The notes beneath the pieces are model-generated. The model saw nothing but the letters and a program-made list of their open reading frames with translations, searched no databases and was not told the origin of the DNA. Source: OLB7 sp966250335 (GTDB taxonomy: Bacteria > Bacteroidota > Ignavibacteria > OLB7). From it: a DNA stretch of 64,000 bases. Location of the stretch: positions 1 through 64,000 of the forward strand of contig CBINGZ010000030.1 in NCBI GenBank assembly GCA_966250335.1. The letters are read 5' to 3'. Shown here in pieces: positions 18,318 to 27,151 of the stretch. Position numbers and translations under genes: made by a program. Each line of letters opens with the position of its first letter. Within the stretch, counting starts at the first letter, position 1.

Positions 18318-19286
18318 TCAACCCGGCCGCCCCCGGCCCGGCTGGATGACGGGGAGGCCGAGCTTCGGCTCAAGGCGTTCGCTATCGTAGTGGAGATCGA
18401 AGAACTCGTCGCACCATAGGCAGATGTTCTTCAGGTCGGCTCCGCGCTCCGTCGCCTGCTCACGCGCTATTCCGATCGAGGCCCCCATGCCGTACGGGTC
18501 CCCCTCGTTGATCGCTCTGAACACCTCCGACTTCGATACTCTTGCGAGAACGTCGGAGACCCGTTCGATGCGGGCGTCTCCAAGCGGGTGCTTCGTGCCG
18601 GGGCAGCAGGGGTTGATCTTCCAGAGCTGGATCGAGATCTCCTGCGGAAGTTCGGTCCCCCCCAGGAACCCCCTGCCGCCGGAGAGGATCGCGCAGAAAT
18701 TGTGGGTATGATCCCGCAGCCACATGTCGGTCGACATCGCCCTCCCCCGGGCCCAGTTGCCCCCGAGCCACATCTCCTCGGTCGCCCCCCAGAAGCCGTA
18801 GCTCGGGGCGTCGGGCTTCAGATAGTTCTCCTTTTCGATCAGAGGATCGGGATCGTCGCCGCTCATCCCGCGCGAGCGGAAGAGCCGCTCCAGAAGCTCC
18901 TTCCGGCTCCCCTTATGCCTGTGCAGCTCGTCGATGGCGGCAACGTCGATCCGGGTGACGCCGCGCTTGAGGAGCTGATCGAGGATCGTCCCGTTCAGCA
19001 GGTCGCCGTTGGTCTGGAGCATGATCTGGGTCGCTCCCTGATATTTTCTCCGCAAATCGTCGAGAATGCAGTAGAGCTTCGTCCGCTCGGCGAGCGGCTC
19101 GCCGCCGGAGAGAATGATGCGGCCGACGCGATCGGGGAGATGATCTATCACGGCAAGACATTCATCGAGCGTCATCCGCTCCCCGCGCGGGCCGGAGTCG
19201 TTGTAGCAATGATCGCACTCGTCGTTGCAGAGCTGGGTGAAGACCCAGTAGATCGATTCGATGCCGTTGAAATCGGTGTTGATCAT
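18318..19286 (-). CDS. Radical SAM enzyme linked to an ABC importer
   Basis: A 322-residue radical SAM protein. The ATG at 19286 overlaps the stop of the ABC ATPase gene by 4 bp, so I prefer it to a start 43 codons upstream. The iron-sulfur cysteines are Cys20, Cys24 and Cys27 in FTQLCNDECDHCYND, followed by IILSGGEPLAERT, the SAM-binding GGE motif. The C-terminal third has extra cysteines (INPCCPGTKHP, ICLWCDEFFD) spaced as in SPASM/Twitch-like domains that bind further clusters. The target is unknown; peptide or small-molecule modification is possible. Being the last gene of an ABC operon suggests it acts on, or is sensed by, the imported compound. Confidence 0.8.
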   Translation of the reverse strand: MINTDFNGIESIYWVFTQLCNDECDHCYNDSGPRGERMTLDECLAVIDHLPDRVGRIILSGGEPLAERTKLYCILDDLRRKYQGATQIMLQTNGDLLNGTILDQLLKRGVTRIDVAAIDELHRHKGSRKELLERLFRSRGMSGDDPDPLIEKENYLKPDAPSYGFWGATEEMWLGGNWARGRAMSTDMWLRDHTHNFCAILSGGRGFLGGTELPQEISIQLWKINPCCPGTKHPLGDARIERVSDVLARVSKSEVFRAINEGDPYGMGASIGIAREQATERGADLKNICLWCDEFFDLHYDSERLEPKLGLPVIQPGRGRPG

Positions 19287-20056
19287 ATCGTCTGCTCCTG
19301 AGCTCCCCGTTCCAGGGAGGTCCAGAAATCGATCTCCTTCCTGGCGCCGAACTCGGGATGATCGATGAACTCCTCTCTGCTGGAGAACCGCACCAGCGTT
19401 CCCCGGTTCATACACGCGATCTCATCCCCGAGAATGATCGCCTCCTTCAGATCGTGGGTGACGAACACCGACGCGATCCGATATGTCTCCACGATGCTTC
19501 TGAAGAGTCGCTGCATGGCCCCCCTGGTCTCCGGATCGAGATTGCTGAACGGCTCATCCAGCAGGAGCACCTCCGGCCCCACGATCGCCCCCCTGCCGAA
19601 CGCGGCCCGCTGCCGCTGGCCGCCGGAAAGGTGGTGCGGCATCCGCCTCTCGTACCCGGCAAGCTCCAGCCTGCCGATCATCTCGTCGACTCTCCGCCCG
19701 ATCTCCCGTTCCGGAAGATTCCGGACACGAAGTCCGAATGCGATATTCTCGAAGACGTTCAGATGAGGGAAGAGAAGCGGTTCCTGGTACATGTAGACGA
19801 CGTTCCGCGCGGCAAGGGGAACCGCGGCGACATTCCTTCCCCTGATCCTCACCTCTCCCCGATCCGCCTCCGTCAGTCCCGCAATGATCTTCAGCAAGGT
19901 CGTCTTGCCGCACCCCGACTTTCCCAGAATAGTGAGCGTGCGCCCCTGTTCCACATCGAGCCCCACACCTCGCAGCACAATATGTTTACCGTAGGCCTTG
20001 TCGACCCCGGAGACCGCCAGCACGGGGCCGGTCGGATATGTATCGCCGTTACTCAT
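19283..20056 (-). CDS. ABC transporter ATP-binding protein (YnjD/PotA-like)
   Basis: A 257-residue ABC ATPase. The ATG at 20056 (MSNGDTYPTGPVLAV) follows the permease stop by 14 bp; the frame is open further upstream but only as a shadow of the permease gene. Walker A is LGKSGCGKTT, the Q-loop is YMYQEPLLFPHL, the signature is LSGGQRQRAAFGRG, Walker B is EVLLLDEPFSNLD, and the switch His is in VFVTHDLKEA. There is no long regulatory TOBE domain. It powers import with the two permeases and the binding protein encoded just upstream. The gene set resembles E. coli ynjBCD, whose substrate is not established. Confidence 0.9.
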   Translation of the reverse strand: MSNGDTYPTGPVLAVSGVDKAYGKHIVLRGVGLDVEQGRTLTILGKSGCGKTTLLKIIAGLTEADRGEVRIRGRNVAAVPLAARNVVYMYQEPLLFPHLNVFENIAFGLRVRNLPEREIGRRVDEMIGRLELAGYERRMPHHLSGGQRQRAAFGRGAIVGPEVLLLDEPFSNLDPETRGAMQRLFRSIVETYRIASVFVTHDLKEAIILGDEIACMNRGTLVRFSSREEFIDHPEFGARKEIDFWTSLERGAQEQTI

Positions 20057-20070
20057 AATCGATCGGAATT

Positions 20071-20874
20071 CTATCGCACAGGAGTTCCATACACGAACCG
20101 CCTCCCCGCCCAGAGCATCAGCACCGGCGGCAGCGTGAGCAGAACGCTGCTGACCGCCGCATGGTAGATGTTGGCCTCTCCGATATACATGAACACCAGC
20201 ATCGTCAGCGTCTGGACCTTCCCGGCCCCTATCAGAAGCGTGATGCCGTATTGAAACCATGAGAAAAGAAACGTCTGCAGGAAGCAGATCAGGAGCATTC
20301 CGCGCGCGGCCGGCATCAGCACGCGGGCATAGATCTGACGGGTCGATCCCCCCAGAAGAGCCGCCACCCCCTCCAGCTCGCGTCGCTCGCGGTTCCAGAA
20401 ACTCATACAGAAGATCAGAGCGAAGCCGAGCGTGAAGATCAGCTGCGCGAAGACGACCCCCGCGATGCTCCCGGCCAGGCCGATCCTGATGTAGAGGACA
20501 TGGATGCAGGTCCCCAGGATCACCGGCGACATCGCGAACGGCAGATATGCCGGCAACAGCAGAAGGCGCCGGCGCTCGTGATACGCTACATATCGACTTG
20601 CGATAAACCCTCCGCACGTCGCGAAGAACGCCACGGTCGCCGAGATCAGAACGGAAAGGAGCATGCTCCGGGCAAGCTCCCCCCGGCCCGAGAGAAGCTG
20701 GAGCCACCGTCCCGGCGTCACGGCGCTCGGAACCAGATCGGGATAGACCCATCGCTCCGAAAAGGAGAGGAGCCCGAGATAGAACAACGGAACGATAGAT
20801 GCGACGGCCACCATCACCACGGCCGCGCCCCTTCCCGGCGATCTCCCGATATCGGCGCGCCGGTTATCCCTCAC
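20071..20874 (-). CDS. ABC transporter permease, second subunit
   Basis: A 267-residue inner-membrane permease with about six transmembrane helices (first near residues 18-38, VVMVAVASIVPLFYLGLL). The EAA cytoplasmic loop that contacts the ATPase is seen as ELEGVAALLGGSTRQIYARVLMP. It overlaps the preceding permease gene by 11 bp. In E. coli YnjC both permease halves are fused in one chain, here they are separate, which is the ancestral arrangement in the PotBC/ThiP-like group. Confidence 0.88.
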   Translation of the reverse strand: MRDNRRADIGRSPGRGAAVVMVAVASIVPLFYLGLLSFSERWVYPDLVPSAVTPGRWLQLLSGRGELARSMLLSVLISATVAFFATCGGFIASRYVAYHERRRLLLLPAYLPFAMSPVILGTCIHVLYIRIGLAGSIAGVVFAQLIFTLGFALIFCMSFWNRERRELEGVAALLGGSTRQIYARVLMPAARGMLLICFLQTFLFSWFQYGITLLIGAGKVQTLTMLVFMYIGEANIYHAAVSSVLLTLPPVLMLWAGRRFVYGTPVR

Positions 20875-21724
20875 CTTCCTTCTCCCCCATTCCCCTGTAT
20901 GCAGCCACGATCAGGGAAAGTGACACCACGGTGTAGAGGATCGCGCAGATGAACGCCTCCGGCTTCCGGCCGAGATCGAACATCGCGTACTTCCTCATGA
21001 TCAGCACGGAGACCATCTGCGGGGATTGCGCCCCAAGGAGGAGCGGCGCCTCGTACGCGCCGAAGACGCCGACCAGATGGAGAAGGATCGTGGGAAACGC
21101 CGTTCGGAGCAGGATCGGCAACGTCACTCTCCTCAGCAGCGCGCGGCGGCCGGCGCCGAGGGTCCCGGCCGTCCGTTCAAGTTCACGGAGCCCCCGGTCC
21201 TCATAGATGCGCGCAAAGAAGATCAGGAAGAAGGGGACGGCGATCATCATCTGTGCGGCGATGATCCCGATCCCGAACCTGTCGTTCACCAGATCGGGCG
21301 CCCCCGTGGGATCGGAGATGATCCCGAGCGCCGTGAGAACGCGCGCCAGATACCCGGCGCCCGAGAGGAGCTGAAAGACGACGAACGCCGCGACGGTCCC
21401 GGGGAGCGCCAGCGGCAGATATATCGCATAAGAAAGCATCCCGCGGTTCAGCGACCGGCGCAGATAGAGCGCAAGGGGAACGGCAACGGCGACCGAGGCG
21501 GCGGTGGCGGTCGCCGCTATCGCCAGGCTGACGCCGAACGACGCGGCGATCTCGCCGCTCTCCCACAGGCGGCTCCAGTATTCCAGCGTGAACCCGTCGT
21601 TCAGAAGCCCCGCCAGCCCGATGCTGTACGCGAACGCATAGAGGAGACTGATCGCGGTCGGCAGAACGGCGACCGCGATAAAGAGACCGTATCCGATACG
21701 TTCTACATTAGCTCTCAATGACAT
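20864..21724 (-). CDS. ABC transporter permease, first subunit
   Basis: A 286-residue inner-membrane permease with about six transmembrane helices (first near 12-32, GLFIAVAVLPTAISLLYAFA). The EAA loop is ELERTAGTLGAGRRALLRRVTLPIL near residue 190. Its start overlaps the end of the binding-protein gene by 17 bp, and its end overlaps the second permease by 11 bp, so the operon is translationally tight. It forms the translocation path with the second permease. Confidence 0.88.
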   Translation of the reverse strand: MSLRANVERIGYGLFIAVAVLPTAISLLYAFAYSIGLAGLLNDGFTLEYWSRLWESGEIAASFGVSLAIAATATAASVAVAVPLALYLRRSLNRGMLSYAIYLPLALPGTVAAFVVFQLLSGAGYLARVLTALGIISDPTGAPDLVNDRFGIGIIAAQMMIAVPFFLIFFARIYEDRGLRELERTAGTLGAGRRALLRRVTLPILLRTAFPTILLHLVGVFGAYEAPLLLGAQSPQMVSVLIMRKYAMFDLGRKPEAFICAILYTVVSLSLIVAAYRGMGEKEGEG

Positions 21725-22985
21725 GTTTCCGGAAGTCGTCGAAGATCCTGATCATATATTCCGGCGCCAGCTCCATCAGCGCCTTCCCCTGGATCTGCTC
21801 GCGCGGCGGCGCGAACCTCCTCCCCGGAATCGACCTGAACTTCTCCCGCCACTCCTCGGGAAGCCGCGCCACGTCGAGCACGGTGCCGTCCCCCCAGACG
21901 GCCGGATCGAGCTTGCGGAGCTGGGCCTCCGGGGAGATCAGGAAGTTCGCCGTCACCATCGCGCCGGGGATGTTTCCGGAGCGGGCGGAGATCCCCATGT
22001 AGTGGCTGTTCTGGATCGTTCCCGCGTCGAGCACGTATGCCCTCGACGTCTCCGGGAACGCCCCCTGCAGCACCTTGTTGTCGACCTCGCCGTCGTTGTT
22101 GCTCATCGTGAAATCGATCTCGCCGGCGGCGAACATCTGATGAAGCTGCGCGACACCGGCGGGGAAGGTCCTCCCCTCCTTCCAGAAATAGGGCTTGATG
22201 CGATTGATATATTCCCAGAGGAGCGTCGCATACGTATCGTACCGCGCCAAATCGAAGGGACCGGAGAGATCATCCCCCTTCTCCTTCGCGATATCGATCA
22301 GGAGCGACTTGAGGAAGGTCATGCCGGTGAAGGAGTTGTCGAACGTGAAGCGGCCCCGATGCTTCCGCACATACTCCTCCAGCGCGGCTCTGGTCCCGGG
22401 AGGCTCAGGGGTGCGGAGCGTATCGTAGATGATCGCGAGCTGCACGTTCCCCCAGGGGCTTTCGTACCCCTCCACCTTCTGCTGGAAATCGGTGTTGATG
22501 AACCTGTTGTCGAAATCGACATGGGCCGCGTTCGGGAGCCTGTCGACGAACGGGCCGTGGAGGGCGCTGATCTTCCGGAGCTGGTAGAAGGTCTCGCCGT
22601 TGATCCACATCATATCGTACTCGCTTTGTTCCTTCCCCGCCTCCATCTCCGCCATCAGAGCCGACACCAGATCGGAGCCCTGGCCGCCGACGATCCTGAG
22701 CGTGACCCCGTGCTTCTCCTTCAGAGAGGGAATCACGTACTCCTTCATGTAGGCGTTGATGTAGGGATCACCCTGCCACATGGAGAGAGTGACCGTGGCG
22801 CCGCGCGCGCGGGCTTCAATATCGGTCCACGACAGTTTGGCGAGGTCGCTCTCCTTCTCCGGTTGCTCCCCTTCTCCGCAGGAGGAGAGAAGTGCGCAGA
22901 GCAGAAAGATACCGCACACGCGGAATGATGGAGTCGTGCGCCGCGATATCGAGCTGCGACAGAAACGAAAAGAGATATCCGACAT
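21708..22985 (-). CDS. Extracellular solute-binding lipoprotein of the YnjB type
   Basis: A 425-residue binding protein. The ATG at 22985 puts a lipoprotein signal near the N-terminus (FLLCALLSSCGEGEQ, lipobox LSSC about residue 36). The mature part follows the type II binding-protein pattern: VTLSMWQGDPYINAYMKEYV at the start, YESPWGNVQLAIIYD in the middle, and MSNNDGEVDNKVLQGAFP plus GAMVTANFLISPEAQ near the end, as in YnjB and related polyamine/thiamine-type proteins. The Trp-rich WGNVQ motif is typical of the YnjB group. It delivers an unknown small ligand to the two permeases. The operon ends in a radical SAM gene, an unusual partner. Confidence 0.85.
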   Translation of the reverse strand: MSDISFRFCRSSISRRTTPSFRVCGIFLLCALLSSCGEGEQPEKESDLAKLSWTDIEARARGATVTLSMWQGDPYINAYMKEYVIPSLKEKHGVTLRIVGGQGSDLVSALMAEMEAGKEQSEYDMMWINGETFYQLRKISALHGPFVDRLPNAAHVDFDNRFINTDFQQKVEGYESPWGNVQLAIIYDTLRTPEPPGTRAALEEYVRKHRGRFTFDNSFTGMTFLKSLLIDIAKEKGDDLSGPFDLARYDTYATLLWEYINRIKPYFWKEGRTFPAGVAQLHQMFAAGEIDFTMSNNDGEVDNKVLQGAFPETSRAYVLDAGTIQNSHYMGISARSGNIPGAMVTANFLISPEAQLRKLDPAVWGDGTVLDVARLPEEWREKFRSIPGRRFAPPREQIQGKALMELAPEYMIRIFDDFRKHVIES

Positions 22986-23035
22986 GATTCCGCTGCTCTC
23001 CGAGTAAAATTCACAATCCTGACATGACGACGAAA

Positions 23036-23066
23036 GGGTGAACGGCAATAGTCTGCCGTTGCACCC
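23036..23066 (-). terminator. Hairpin terminator after the TonB receptor gene
   Basis: GGGTGAACGGCA pairs with TGCCGTTGCACCC (one bulged base, 6-nt loop). On the minus strand the stem is followed by CTTTCGTCG. It lies 64 bp past the end of the receptor gene and upstream of the binding-protein gene, so it should separate the two units. Confidence 0.6.
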
Positions 23067-23129
23067 CTGTCGTCCTTTCACACATCGGCTTCGTCCGGAA
23101 GGGATTGCGGGAGAATCCCTCTCACGGCA

Positions 23130-26114
23130 TCAACGGAAAGCGTATCGCAATCCGAACTGGAACTGACGAGGCGGCGCCGAGTTGCGCTGGATCACCGTCG
23201 AGCCCGCCGGACCCGCCTGGATCTGGTTGCTCTGCGTCGCGTTGTTCGAGTAGCCGCTCAGGTTGACGGTGTTGAAGAGATTGAACACATCGGCCCGGAG
23301 CTCCACCCGCGCCTTCTCCCCCACCAGGAGGTTGTACTGCGCCCCGAGATCGAAGGTCTTCGACCAGGGGAGCCTGTCGCTGTTGCGCGACTCGCCGGGA
23401 TAGCGGTCGATGTTGCCGACATACTGATCGCCGTACGATGTGCCGTCCCCGTTCAGATCGGTTGTTCCGAACTTCGCTCCATCCGCCACGCGGTTGATCG
23501 GCTGGCCGCTCTGAATCAGGGCGGCCAGGGTCACGGTCAGCTCCTCGATCGGATAGTAGGAGAAGACGCCGCTGATCACATGAGTTCTATCGTTGACCGA
23601 TGGACCCCACTCGTTGTCGAAGTTGTTCGCGTCCTGCGCCTTGAAGTTGATATCCTCCGTGTTGTTGTACGACTCGGAGAGGGTGTAGAAGAGGCTGAAG
23701 GCGTAGGGGTCGGTCCCTTTCTGCTTGGTCAGGTTGAACGTCGCCGCCATGTAGCGGGCCTTCCCGGCGGTCTCCGACACAACGATGCTCTTGGAGCCGC
23801 CGACCGTCACCGCCACGGGGCGCGTGGCGTCGGCGTCGGCGACGGTTCGCACCACGACATTGTTCGGATCGGTCACCGGGTAGGCGGAGGGGGCGTTGAG
23901 ATCGCGCATCCTGAACTGGTTGCGGGACTCCGTGTACATCAGATCCACACCGAACAGGATATTCTCGTCGAGCTGGCGCTGGTAGCCGAGCGATATCTGG
24001 TGCGTGTACGGGTTCTGATACCCGCTCGGGTTCAGGATGCGCCGTTCGCCGCTGGTCGCCGTGGCGCGGTCGGCCTGGAGCGTCTCCCCGGCCGGCCCCT
24101 GAAGATACTGCACGCCGCTCGTCCTGTCGGCGCTGAGATTGCCGTCGTACGTCGCCTTGTCGATATCGGTATCGGCGGGAAGGATCCCCAGGGCGATGAG
24201 AGACTCTATCTGCTGACGATATCCTTCCGATGTGGAGTTCTGCTGGAGCGCGTCGCTGTAGACGGCGTAGAGGATCTTGTCGTAGAAGAGCCCGTAGCCG
24301 CCGCGAACCACGCTCCGCTCGTCGAGCTTGTAGTTGAAGCTGAATCGCGGGGCGATGTTGTCGTAGTCGCCTGTCTCGCCCCCCCCTACCGAAAGGTCGT
24401 CGTAATCGTAGCGGAGCCCGATCGTCACGTTCAGATCGCTGCTGAGCGAGATAAGATCCTCGGCATAGAAGCTGAAGATATTCTGCCTCCGTCCGAACGC
24501 CTTCGGCTGAAGCTCCACACTGTACCTGACGACATCGACGTCGGAGGGTATATCGTTGATACCGAGGTTCGACCCCAGGTTCCGCGCGGCCAGCGCCTGC
24601 TGCTGTGCGCCGGTCAGCTTCACCGTGTAGTTGCCGTTGGGGTTGCCGCCGCCGGTGAGCGCGAACCCGGCGGAGAGAAGCTCGGCGCCGAACTTGAACC
24701 TGTGGTGCCCCTTGTCGATGCTGATCTTCTGCTGGATGTTGATCGTGTTCTCGACATCGTCGAAGATGTAGCCGGGATGGCCGAGAACGGCGATGCCGAC
24801 GTTCGCCGAATCGAGCACCACGACCTGCGGGCTGGAGGGGTTCACCGGCTGGTCGTAGTTCCACCGGAAGCGGCTGTACTGGATGTTCCCCTCGTACGTG
24901 AAATCATCTCCCGTGTAGATATTCTGCGATCCCAGGAGAAACGAGTTCCGCTGCTGGCTGTTCCCGGCCGAGGGGAAGTTGATTCCTCCCTGGAGCCCTC
25001 CCGCCTGCCGTTCCAGATCGACGAGACCCAGATTCGCGCGGAGCGACGAACTGAACCTGTCGCTCCAGAAGTGGCTGATCTTCGCCGACCCGTAGGAGAA
25101 CCTGTTCGTTCCGCGCACCGTCTCGTTGACGTTCAGTTGCGGCACGTTCAGCAGATTGTCCTTCATATCGAGCGTGTGCTCGAAGTTCAGGTAGAAGAAC
25201 GTCTGGTCGCGGACGATCGCCCCTCCCAGACCGAACCCGGCCTGATGGCGCTGGAACCCGTCACGGACCTGATTGCCGGAAAGATCGCGCTGCGCGAACG
25301 GGCTGCTCGCGTCGATCGAGGGACCGGGGCGGGTCAGGTAGAAGACCTCCCCCGTCAGGTCGTTGCTCCCCGATTTCGTCGTGACGTTGATGATGCCGTT
25401 TCCGGTTCTGCCGAACTCCGTCGAGAAGTTGTTGGAGAGGACGGTGACGCTCTGCGTGAACCCGACCGGCATGGCGAACTTCTGTCCGCCGAGGAAGTTC
25501 TCGGTGTTGTCCATGCCGTCCACCAGGTAGCCGGCATAGAGTCCGTTGACACCGTTGATACCGACGTTCGGAGCTTCCGTGAAGAACCCGGTCGCCTGCG
25601 TAACGTTCGGAAGACGATACAACGTCCGTGCAACGTCGCGTCCCTCCACCGGGAGGTCGGCGATCTGCGCGGCGTTGATCGTGGCCGAGACCTCGGCGTT
25701 CATGGTGTTCAGTTCACCGGCGCCGGAGGCGACCACAACGATCTCCTTCGCCTCCACGACCTTCTTCGGCACCAGCGCCAGGTTGACGCTGCGGTCGGCA
25801 TTGGATCGCAGAACGATCCCGCTGATCCTTCCTTCGTTGAAATCGTCGTTCCCGGCCGTCAGCACCTCATACGAGCCCGAGGTCGTCAGTCCGGTGAATC
25901 TGACCTTTCCCTGGGCGTTGCTCTTCGCCGACCCGTGATAGCCGATGGAGCCGTTGACGAGCACCACCTCGACCCCTTCCACCGGGGCCCTGGTGAGAAC
26001 GTTGAGCACGGTGACCTCCAGATCCTCGGCGGCCGCCGCGGCCGTGAAGGCAAAAAAGGATATCACGCACGCCGATATACGGACGGCGGATGAAACAGGT
26101 ATGTGTCCCTTCAT
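23130..26114 (-). CDS. Oar-like TonB-dependent outer-membrane receptor
   Basis: A 994-residue outer-membrane protein (ATG at 26114; an in-frame ATG 10 codons earlier is possible). Residues 1-31 are a signal peptide. Residues about 32-115 are a carboxypeptidase-regulatory-like (CarboxypepD_reg) beta sandwich (LEVTVLNVLTRAPVEGVEVV). The plug domain follows (IADLPVEGRDVARTLYRLP, GYLVDGMDNTENFLGG, VTVLSNNFSTEFGRTGNGI, TKSGSNDLTGEVFYLTRPG), which is the Oar pattern. The rest is a beta barrel ending in FQFGLRYAFR. Oar-type receptors handle large or protein ligands and signalling. No SusD partner is nearby. A role in feeding the neighbouring ABC importer is possible but unproven, since a terminator lies between them. 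Confidence 0.9.
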   Translation of the reverse strand: MKGHIPVSSAVRISACVISFFAFTAAAAAEDLEVTVLNVLTRAPVEGVEVVLVNGSIGYHGSAKSNAQGKVRFTGLTTSGSYEVLTAGNDDFNEGRISGIVLRSNADRSVNLALVPKKVVEAKEIVVVASGAGELNTMNAEVSATINAAQIADLPVEGRDVARTLYRLPNVTQATGFFTEAPNVGINGVNGLYAGYLVDGMDNTENFLGGQKFAMPVGFTQSVTVLSNNFSTEFGRTGNGIINVTTKSGSNDLTGEVFYLTRPGPSIDASSPFAQRDLSGNQVRDGFQRHQAGFGLGGAIVRDQTFFYLNFEHTLDMKDNLLNVPQLNVNETVRGTNRFSYGSAKISHFWSDRFSSSLRANLGLVDLERQAGGLQGGINFPSAGNSQQRNSFLLGSQNIYTGDDFTYEGNIQYSRFRWNYDQPVNPSSPQVVVLDSANVGIAVLGHPGYIFDDVENTINIQQKISIDKGHHRFKFGAELLSAGFALTGGGNPNGNYTVKLTGAQQQALAARNLGSNLGINDIPSDVDVVRYSVELQPKAFGRRQNIFSFYAEDLISLSSDLNVTIGLRYDYDDLSVGGGETGDYDNIAPRFSFNYKLDERSVVRGGYGLFYDKILYAVYSDALQQNSTSEGYRQQIESLIALGILPADTDIDKATYDGNLSADRTSGVQYLQGPAGETLQADRATATSGERRILNPSGYQNPYTHQISLGYQRQLDENILFGVDLMYTESRNQFRMRDLNAPSAYPVTDPNNVVVRTVADADATRPVAVTVGGSKSIVVSETAGKARYMAATFNLTKQKGTDPYAFSLFYTLSESYNNTEDINFKAQDANNFDNEWGPSVNDRTHVISGVFSYYPIEELTVTLAALIQSGQPINRVADGAKFGTTDLNGDGTSYGDQYVGNIDRYPGESRNSDRLPWSKTFDLGAQYNLLVGEKARVELRADVFNLFNTVNLSGYSNNATQSNQIQAGPAGSTVIQRNSAPPRQFQFGLRYAFR

Positions 26115-26296
26115 GATATGCTTGTACGTGTGCCGGCGCCGCACGAGAGAGAGGGCGGAGCAGGCACGGATCTGATGATGAGTTGAGATTGATGAACGCG
26201 AGCGCGGACCGCGCGGGCCGGTGGGCGCACACGGGACTACCGTTCACAGGTCCTGTGGAAGGAACCGGACGAACGGAGAGGAGAGGTTCGGCGTGT

Positions 26297-27025
26297 TCAG
26301 CGGAGAGGAGGAGCGGTGAGGAAGAAGCGGGTCATCGCCTTGCGCACGGAAGGAGAGATGACGGGAAAGGGAGGATAGTCGGGACGGCGGGAGGAAGCCT
26401 CGTGGAACGATCCGAGCAGGGCCTTCAGCGCCAGGTCGGCGCGCGCCCCCACCCATTCGTCGAAATCCTCACCCACGCTCGGCAGGGCCACGGCGCCGGG
26501 AAGATCGAGAAACGATACGCAGAGGCGGGAGGTGGTCCAGGGAAGGGCGGTCAGGCCTGCGGGGTCGAATCCCTCGCGGGAGACCCCCACCAGCACCGCC
26601 CCGCCGTCGCGTGCCGGAACTGCGGCACGCGGAGCGCCCGATTCAAGGGCGCGGAAGGCATCGAGGATATCGGAGACCGAGATCGTGGGACAGTCGTTGC
26701 CGACCACCACCGCGCTCCGATACCCGAGCGCGAACGCATCGGCGACCGCGTTCGTGATACGCTCACCGAACGTGGTCCCGCGCTGGCGCAGAACCGTATG
26801 GGGAGAAGCGGCGTCGCGACTTCCTCCCGTCGCGATGATCAGATCGACCCCGGATTCCCTGACCGGCGCCAGACGCGCGGCCACCGACCTGTTGACCGAC
26901 CTATACCCGAGCGCACGGTAACGCCGGGGGAGCGGCTTCAACCGCGCCTCCTCGCGTTCATCACGCACGAACAGGATAATCGCTCGATCGGATCTCAAGG
27001 CTCTTCCGGATTCCAGGGCGGGCAT
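26297..27025 (-). CDS. GT-A fold nucleotidyl/glycosyltransferase-like protein (DUF2064)
   Basis: A 242-residue cytoplasmic protein of the DUF2064/TIGR04282 group with a GT-A (nucleotide-diphospho-sugar transferase) fold. The N-terminal strand is RAIILFVRDEREEARLKPLP and the family signature is AVVVGNDCPTISVSDILDAF near residue 108, the counterpart of the usual GDCP motif. A Gly/Ala-rich second half (ARDGGAVLVGVSREGFDP) matches the family block DGGYVLIGL. Activity is unknown; many members sit beside glycosyltransferases. It is divergent from prfC with about 126 bp between the starts. Confidence 0.75.
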   Translation of the reverse strand: MPALESGRALRSDRAIILFVRDEREEARLKPLPRRYRALGYRSVNRSVAARLAPVRESGVDLIIATGGSRDAASPHTVLRQRGTTFGERITNAVADAFALGYRSAVVVGNDCPTISVSDILDAFRALESGAPRAAVPARDGGAVLVGVSREGFDPAGLTALPWTTSRLCVSFLDLPGAVALPSVGEDFDEWVGARADLALKALLGSFHEASSRRPDYPPFPVISPSVRKAMTRFFLTAPPLR

Positions 27026-27151
27026 GATACGTAAGTGCGGGGTTTGATCCTAAGGTTACATCCCCCGGACCGAACATCCCGTTACCCGACCTCCCGACCA
27101 CTATTGATATCTTGCACACCAATTGCGATTCGCATGACCCGGAGCATTTCT

